A program made the position numbers and the translations under genes. A stretch of DNA of 64,000 nucleotides from Patiria pectinifera (lineage: Eukaryota; Echinodermata; Asteroidea; Valvatida; Asterinidae), in the NCBI GenBank assembly GCA_029964075.1, contig CM057147.1, positions 19,241,513-19,305,512 on the forward strand. The letters run 5' to 3'. Shown here in pieces: positions 57,968 to 64,000 of this stretch. Below the pieces are notes generated by a model. That model saw only the letters and a program-made list of their open reading frames with translations, searched no databases and had not been told where the DNA came from. Each line of letters begins with the position of its first letter. Positions within the stretch are counted from its first letter, which is position 1.

Positions 57968-59574
57968 GCTGCAAAGCCTGCACGCCACAATATTGCCAGA
58001 AATAGAAACGTCCGAGTACAAACCAAAGTCATTTATTTGAATCAGTACTTGAAAATTTCAAAGGACCTCTCTGTAAATAGTGAATCCACTGCGTCGAGCC
58101 GGGGACCCCCCCCCCTCCCCCAGCACGGCTGCGCGCCTATACTGTACTGAAAACTTAGTGCCAATCGCGAGGCTCATATGGGGCTCGAACTGTCTCCCTA
58201 TTTTGCAATCGGTTTATATTACGGTTATTTTAAGACCATCTCCTAGCTGCATGGTGAAAAAGTCCCCACAAATAGCTAGGGTAACGTTCTGCCATTTCCG
58301 GGTTGATATCTTGCAACATCATCAGCCGGCCGTGCTAGGCATGGAGCTATGCATGGGGCTTGGGCCGGACAAAGTCTTGCGTTATTACACTCGCAAAACC
58401 TATTGCGTCATTTCGCACAACTATTGCGTTATTTAAAAAAAAATCTTTACGTTAATATACTATTTCGCAAAGGCAAGAATTTTTTCAGGTTTTAAATCTG
58501 GCACGAGCGGGCCCGCCTCTGTTATTTTCCAAAGGAGACATGCAAGGGCGGGGCGGACGGATCTATAGCCTTCAGAAATTTAACGGGAGAGTTCAGGAAG
58601 GGGGACAAGGCACGCCCTGCTTGGGGGGGGGGCCGGGGCCATGATGCCCCCTGATTTTCTTTTTTTAGTCTAAGATGCTTTTTCCCGCATTCTAAAAAAA
58701 TTTATTTTGAGAATAAATTAGTAACTTTAGCATTCCATTTATTAATTTTGGCCCCATTTTAGTAGCATTCAGCGGCTGAACGGCGTTGCACCCCCAGCCC
58801 AACCTGGGCTACTCCCCCATCGGCCCCTGGAAATGCGTCTTAAAATCACATAAAGTATATAGTTCACGGTTCGTGCAGTCAATTAGCATCGCAGGGGGTG
58901 GATTAGGAATTCTGCAGGTATCATAATTTATATAGCGCAGGTATACACCATTCAGAGCACGGAAAACCTCCATAAAAAAAGGACAAAAAAACCCTCAAAA
59001 CTCAAAAGGGTTGTGATAAACATCAGGCCCTGTAGGATTTTGAGAGTGGATTCATAATGAAGTCATGCAGGGAGAGGGTACTATCTAAGGCTCTGAGGGT
59101 GGTGGAAAATGATGAGCATCGATCCCCTCAACACATCATTTCAAACTGCTTAGTAGTTGTAGGAGATTTCGGTACGGTAAGGGCCGGAACAAACAGGTAC
59201 CTCAATTCATTTGTCCCCGGTTTCCATACGCATTCTTATTGATGATCAGCATCGGTGCTAACATCCTTAACTTCATCAACATTTGCTAAGCCAGAACAGT
59301 CTGGTTTTCATGATTTTTGCTTCTTCTGTTATTATGGTTGATATGCGAAAACGTAATTGTTACGGTAATCTGGATTATATTTCAACTTGTTTATTTAATA
59401 CTTGGATCTAATTAAGCATTCGTGCATTGCTTTGAAAACTGAACAACGAAAGCATTGTGCCAGCTAGTGCAAAGCAACTGCCTATCATGGATTATCAGAA
59501 TAATGGGCACAAACTATACGCCATTGAAGGTGAGAGCGTGCTCAGAATTTATCAGCATCGCAAACACGCATTTA

Positions 59575-60200
59575 TACAGGGCGAGCTAAAATTAAAAAGC
59601 GGAACCCAAACCCCCAAAATAAATTTCGTATTTAAAACAATACGTAGCACCAAACATATTAATGAGTGGAAAGCCAATTTCATAAGCTACTTTTAAATGA
59701 AAAAAATTAATGAAATTGCTCAATCCGTTCAAAGAATATCACCATTTAAACGCAATAACTCTAAAACCTCGTCCAAAAAAAGCAGTTTAGTGTGTATTCC
59801 GACTGTTTGGAACAAAGAAAATGACACACGTACTTGTTTCAACAACTGTCAACAACTGAAATACACAATATCCTGATTAACAACCCTGGTTAGGCAAACA
59901 ATATGACAAAAAAAATCCATCCATGAATATTTGTAACTTTTAAACTGAGGTTTTATCGCTGGTGTGATGTTTGAAGACAATTGTGATGACGATTCTTGAA
60001 ATCGCATTTTGGACGAAAGCTGTTCTAGGGTCATTGTGTTTAAACGGTGATATTCTTTGAACGAATTGAGCAATTTCAGTATTTTTTTTCATCTAAAAGT
60101 AGTAATTGGCTTTCCAGTCATTATTATGTTTGGTGCTATATATTTATTTAAATATGAAATATTATTTTGGGGGTTTGGGTTCCGCTTTTTTTTTACTCGC
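59575..60200. repeat. Inverted repeat, ~200-bp arms with ~200-bp spacer
   Basis: The segment from TACAGGGCGAG (about 59575) to CATTTAAACGCAATAAC (about 59765) is repeated in inverse at about 60005-60205, with blocks such as GCGGAACCCAAACCCCCAAAA and GAATATCACC shared. Identity looks like 85-90 percent. The short frame at 59457-59696 overlaps it and shows no family. Confidence 0.6.
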
Positions 60201-61036
60201 CCTGTACGTTGGACACGTGAATATTTCCCTTGAAATACTATACGTTAGCAACGTATGTGATCTATTTCCTTACTTATGTATTATGATCTTCCAAAAAAAA
60301 TGAACATATGGCACAACCCTCCCATAAAATTACTGAATTATCATATCTACATATTGCTATAAAATACACGATGCGATTCAACACTGTGTAGTGTGCATAG
60401 TTTCTTTAATTTATCAAATTAGTTTTTACAATTTGTTTTATATCTTTCAGCATGCATGCATGACACTCTCTTCTTGTTCTCAAGTATGGAGTATAAATAA
60501 ATAATATATCTTAAATGTTTCCTTTCATTAAATATAAGTAATGAAACCGAGACATTATATCGCATAACAATTGAAGCAAAACAATTTTATACAAATAAAC
60601 AATGCATAGATTTGCAAATTGTGTGTTATATACTAAACACACATATCAACTTGATTCTTTAAAACATTAAAAGGTGAAAATTCATATAAGGAAGGTGAAA
60701 AAAGATAGTAATCAGTTTGCCTGAGAAGTATTATCAATATATGTACATGTATATAAACTGAATTCATAACGAACATTCATAAATACCTGGGACAGTTTAC
60801 CCATTCCTATTGGCCGAGAGTCGCCACGTGGGTGTTTTAAGCCACAGGTAAACACTGCTGCGTTCTGCACCACATCGCGCAGTACGTGCCACGCGCGCAC
60901 GCCTGTTTCCATATATGGAGATTTTTAGCACTAAGTGATTTTTTTACCCTCGTCTTCGGCTCATTTCATTATCGGCGTCCAGGCCCCTACAGCCGGTTTC
61001 AACCCACCAAGCACATTTTTACTCCCTTATTAAAAA

Positions 61037-61042
61037 TTTATT
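61037..61042 (-). terminator. Candidate PIPOX polyadenylation signal AATAAA
   Basis: On the minus strand AATAAA occurs about 95 bases after the PIPOX stop, in an AT-rich stretch. It is the nearest canonical signal. Confidence 0.45.
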
Positions 61043-61137
61043 TTCAAAAATAAACTAGACACTTTGGGCCATAACTGCTGCAGCACCTTTAAATCATTTG
61101 TTCTCAATACCCTTTTAATTGAAGGACTAATGACTAA

Positions 61138-63194
61138 CTAAAGTTTAGCGGCAAGTCTGCCGTTGTTAGGGAACCGTTTCAAACTCATGGGCGATATGTC
61201 GTAGCTGGGCGTGGTCCCTGTTGCCAACTCACTCAGGATTCTTCCCACAGCGGGTGCTAACTTGAAACCATGACCTATAAAATATAAGATTTAGAAAATA
61301 AAATTGGATATTCTTGGAGCAGGTTTAGACGAGACCTAATAATCCATATGCATGGAATTGAAAAATGATTGCAAAAATTCTTTAGGCTTCTCATAATGAG
61401 ACATGACTGGGAGAAACACCGCAAGCCCTACCTATATACCATGGACACAAAACTATATGAGTGTATGTGTAGACCATGTGACCTGTGACGTCATATCTAT
61501 GGGTAACTGCGCACCGGACAGGCAACTCAAACATTTAAGCATCTTTTGCATGTTATTTGAAAATCATGAGTTCATCCAGTTATGCAGTACAAGTTGTTCC
61601 TTCCAGGGCTGGAGACAAAAGTGACAGCATAGCAACTTGTCTTTCCCGCCTATAAAACTTTCTACCTCTAGGATATAAAGAACCAACCCTGCCTGTCATT
61701 GGCCCACGGCTGGTTACCCCTCTAAGCCTTTTCAGCCATTGGCTCCAATTCGTGGCTCTTGATTGGCTATTTTTTATGATTACCGGATCCCACTTATGTC
61801 ACAATATTTTCTGTGGTCTTTCGTGTACAAACGCTCTCCATAAGAAGGCACAGTGTAGTGAAATGCTATTACACTATGCAGTATTGCCATCCATTTACAT
61901 TACATGTGAGGAATAGGAAAAGTCCTATTGCAATATTTGCAGCTTATAAATAATTTGATCACTTAGTGGTACAATTTATTCCAATCACATTTCAAGAGTT
62001 ACACAATGAGTGAATCATACTTTTTTTTCTGGTCAATCCAGCTAAGTTTAAAACTAACCTGAAAACCCACAGCCTATGACGATGTTAGGATGATCGGGAT
62101 GTCTGTCTAATATTATGTCTTCATCTGGTGTGTGCTACAAAAATGAAAAATTGATGTAAATATAAAAATAAGGACACGACCACTAAACTGATTATTGCCA
62201 TCATGAATACAATATGTGGACAGCTCAGCTTGTTTATTTGCAGAAGCGGCATTCTCTGTGCAGAACGAATCCTGCCGTACTGTTATTTAACAGTTGTTGA
62301 CTGATGTGATGTGGGATATGACGTTTTGAACACCCGAGGGACGCATAGCGCCCGAGGCGAAGCCGAGGGTGCTATGCATCCCCGAGGGTGTTCAAAACGT
62401 CATATCCCACATCACATCAGTCAACAACTGTTTTGTCATACCTCTGTCTTGATGATGTGTTTTACTTGTCTTTCTAAGGGAAATTAAGGGTGGCAAACTG
62501 AACATAATCTTAATGCCGCTCGTCGCTGGCCGCCAAAATAAAGTAAATATCGTCTGCAAATGCACTGCTCCCTCACTGCTATACATTATATTGTGGAACG
62601 TGAAAGTACTGCGGGGTACCAGTGAGTATGGGTGCGTTTTGGCGGTCATAACCAAGAATTGGTTCGGTGGTTTCTTGTCTGTGAATTTCTTCGGCAATTT
62701 TAATTGGATTAGAATTACGCATGATCATGTAGTTCAAATTCCCAAAACAATTAACCAAAGAGAAACCATCGAACCAATTCTTGGTTATGACCGCCAAAAC
62801 GCACCTGGTTTAAACGCGGTCCGCGCATAATGGTTTGGACTGTGGGGCGGGGACTAGTCTACATGCATGTGATATCACAATGTGATATACAACGGGAGTG
62901 TGCCATGCATATTTATCGCCCGGTCAGGTGATCGTCCTGGGCCAATGAAAATACAGTATAAAGACAGAGGTATGACAAATTCTGTTATCAACCCCAAAAC
63001 CCATTCCGGTCTTCCAGATATTATGTTGGCATTTGACTCACTGTGTACAGGCAGTTTTCAACGAGAGACGGTTCTGGCACGAGTCCGGGCACATGTTCTC
63101 TGATGAAACTCTTTAACGTTTCAATCTGGTGAGAATATTGCGCCTGGTTTTGTTGATCTGGTCCTTGCAGATCGTCACCGTGATGATTGCACAC
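61138..63194 (-). CDS. PIPOX: PIPOX, peroxisomal sarcosine / L-pipecolate oxidase, C-terminal three exons (5' part off the right edge)
   Basis: PIPOX is an FAD enzyme of the monomeric sarcosine oxidase family that oxidises sarcosine and L-pipecolate in peroxisomes, releasing hydrogen peroxide. Minus-strand exons 63194-63042, 62134-62059 and 61274-61138 are joined in phase by GT-AG introns and give the last 120 residues. They read [55 protein letters not shown], then [18 protein letters not shown]. The Cys in NCLYT (codon 63053-63051) aligns with the covalent FAD cysteine of the family. The protein ends AKL, a C-terminal peroxisomal targeting signal; human PIPOX ends AHL. The exon start at 63194 follows TTTTCAG. 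No earlier exon was recognised up to 64000. Confidence 0.93.
62289..62432. repeat. 144-bp palindrome with CCGAGGCGAAGCCGAGGG centre
   Basis: AACAGTTGTTGACTGATGTG and its exact inverse form the ends, with near-perfect arms through GGGATATGACGTTTTGAACA. The centre CCGAGGCGAAGCCGAGGG matches that of 41095-41261 with one base change. It lies in the PIPOX intron between 62134 and 63042. Confidence 0.65.
62631..62805. repeat. 175-bp palindrome
   Basis: GGTGCGTTTTGGCGGTCATA and the following AACCAAGAATTGGTTCG have an almost exact inverse at the other end. The inner part pairs less well. It lies in the same PIPOX intron as the palindrome at 62289. No target duplication was found. Confidence 0.6.
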
Positions 63195-64000
63195 CTGAAA
63201 ATACGCCAGCGAAAACTTAACACCATCTTCAGCAATAATCAGGTCATTCAGAATACTCTGGAGAAAATTGAAATACAAGCAAACTCAAAAGGAAAGTGCT
63301 TGCGTACACTTTCATTTGTGTGAAGTTTTAAGTTACTAAGTATGCAGTGTAAGTGCTTCTAACCTACTGAAGAGATATTTAACATAAATTACAAATGTTA
63401 ATAATTGTTATGTTTTGACTTTCGCTATTTATACATAGGACTGAAGAATGAATAAGGAAGAAAATGAGCTCAGCAGGCCCGTCGCCAAGGGGGGGGGGGT
63501 CCTGGTGCCCCCCCCCCCCCCCTCGGTGAGCAATTGCCCCCCCCCCTCCCCCAACAGCAAAAGCCATACATGTGTATTTTTGTATTTTTATGGTAGTTGG
63601 CCCCCTAGTTGGTACTATGCCCCCCCTTCCCGACCCTCAGGGGTGGCGACGGGGCTGGAGCTCAGCTACTCCATTTGTTTGAGTTCAAAAGAATCACTTC
63701 GGATGTTTAAGGTATATTTAGGGTCTTTTTTGGGGTAAGCTTCAAAATTGCTCAAAGTCCACGCTTGGGTGCACTGCATGAATACTAACCGGTTGAAAAT
63801 TTAGCTTCTTTCAAACCATGCCATTTCAGGTGGAGTAATTTCACAAGGCATACATCAGTCTTTTCTTCAACTTTGAGCAAGGATTTGCTTGGTACTTTTC
63901 CGGGTCTATTTACTTATGTTTCTATGTGCCTTTCAGTTTTGGCTTACGGTACAGTTTCATCAGCCAATAGGCCTGAGACCTAATGACCTCACGCTTTGTT
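63195..64000. other. PIPOX upstream intron or right edge, low-complexity
   Basis: This contains dense C/G runs at about 63490-63550 and AT-rich DNA. No PIPOX exon could be matched here, so the next upstream exon should lie beyond the window. Confidence 0.5.

Larger units (their letters stand above)
57272..61137. other. Spacer between XBP1 start and PIPOX stop
   Basis: The XBP1 promoter occupies the first few hundred bases. Beyond about 57700 there are mobile fragments (57897-57967 and the inverted pair at 59575-60200), C/G runs near 58108 and 58625, and AT-rich DNA. I see no further exon. Confidence 0.5.

Overview
This is a 64-kb piece of an animal nuclear genome. Six protein-coding genes with GT-AG introns can be read exon by exon, by eye and with reading phases that close, against vertebrate proteins I know. 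The genes, the high density of short inverted-repeat elements and the TACATG-rich, C/G-homopolymer-rich non-coding DNA suggest an invertebrate deuterostome, possibly an echinoderm such as a sea star. The species call is inference; nothing in the window proves it.

Layout from left to right: the 5' end of NLK, a nemo-like kinase (minus strand, continues off the left edge); MRPL18, a mitochondrial ribosomal protein (minus strand, 211 aa, with a 9-kb first intron); NLE1/Notchless, a ribosome assembly factor (plus strand, 476 aa, 12 coding exons, divergent from MRPL18); PELO/Pelota, a ribosome rescue factor (minus strand, 385 aa, 10 exons, convergent with NLE1); XBP1, the unfolded-protein-response bZIP factor (minus strand, 388 aa spliced or 219 aa unspliced); and the 3' end of PIPOX, a peroxisomal sarcosine/pipecolate oxidase (minus strand, continues off the right edge). 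Four of the six act in ribosome or protein homeostasis, but they have separate promoters and I see no operon. NLK, PIPOX and NLE1 are all on human 17q11.2-q12 as I recall, so the block may keep old linkage.

The richest single signal is in XBP1. It has a 20-nt non-canonical IRE1 intron between two identical CCGCAGC loops. Removing it shifts the frame into a long activation-domain exon. Leaving it in gives a hydrophobic tail that ends in a peptide resembling the human XBP1u ribosome-pausing peptide. An ERSE-like CCAAT-N9-CCACA element lies about 170 bp upstream of the ATG.

The rest is repeat-rich. MRPL18 intron 1 holds a nested inverted-repeat complex at about 20.24-28.75 kb: a 466-bp foldback element with 9-bp target duplication, two facing arrays of seven ~163-bp units, and a head-to-head pair of decayed non-LTR retrotransposon copies. 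Three foldback elements of very different length (69, 466 and 827 bp) share TAGCCCC termini and exact 9-bp target duplications, which looks like one Mutator-like family. hAT-like, TTAA-flanked and other palindromic small elements, and tRNA-derived SINEs, are scattered through introns and spacers. No rRNA, functional tRNA, CRISPR or viral gene was seen.
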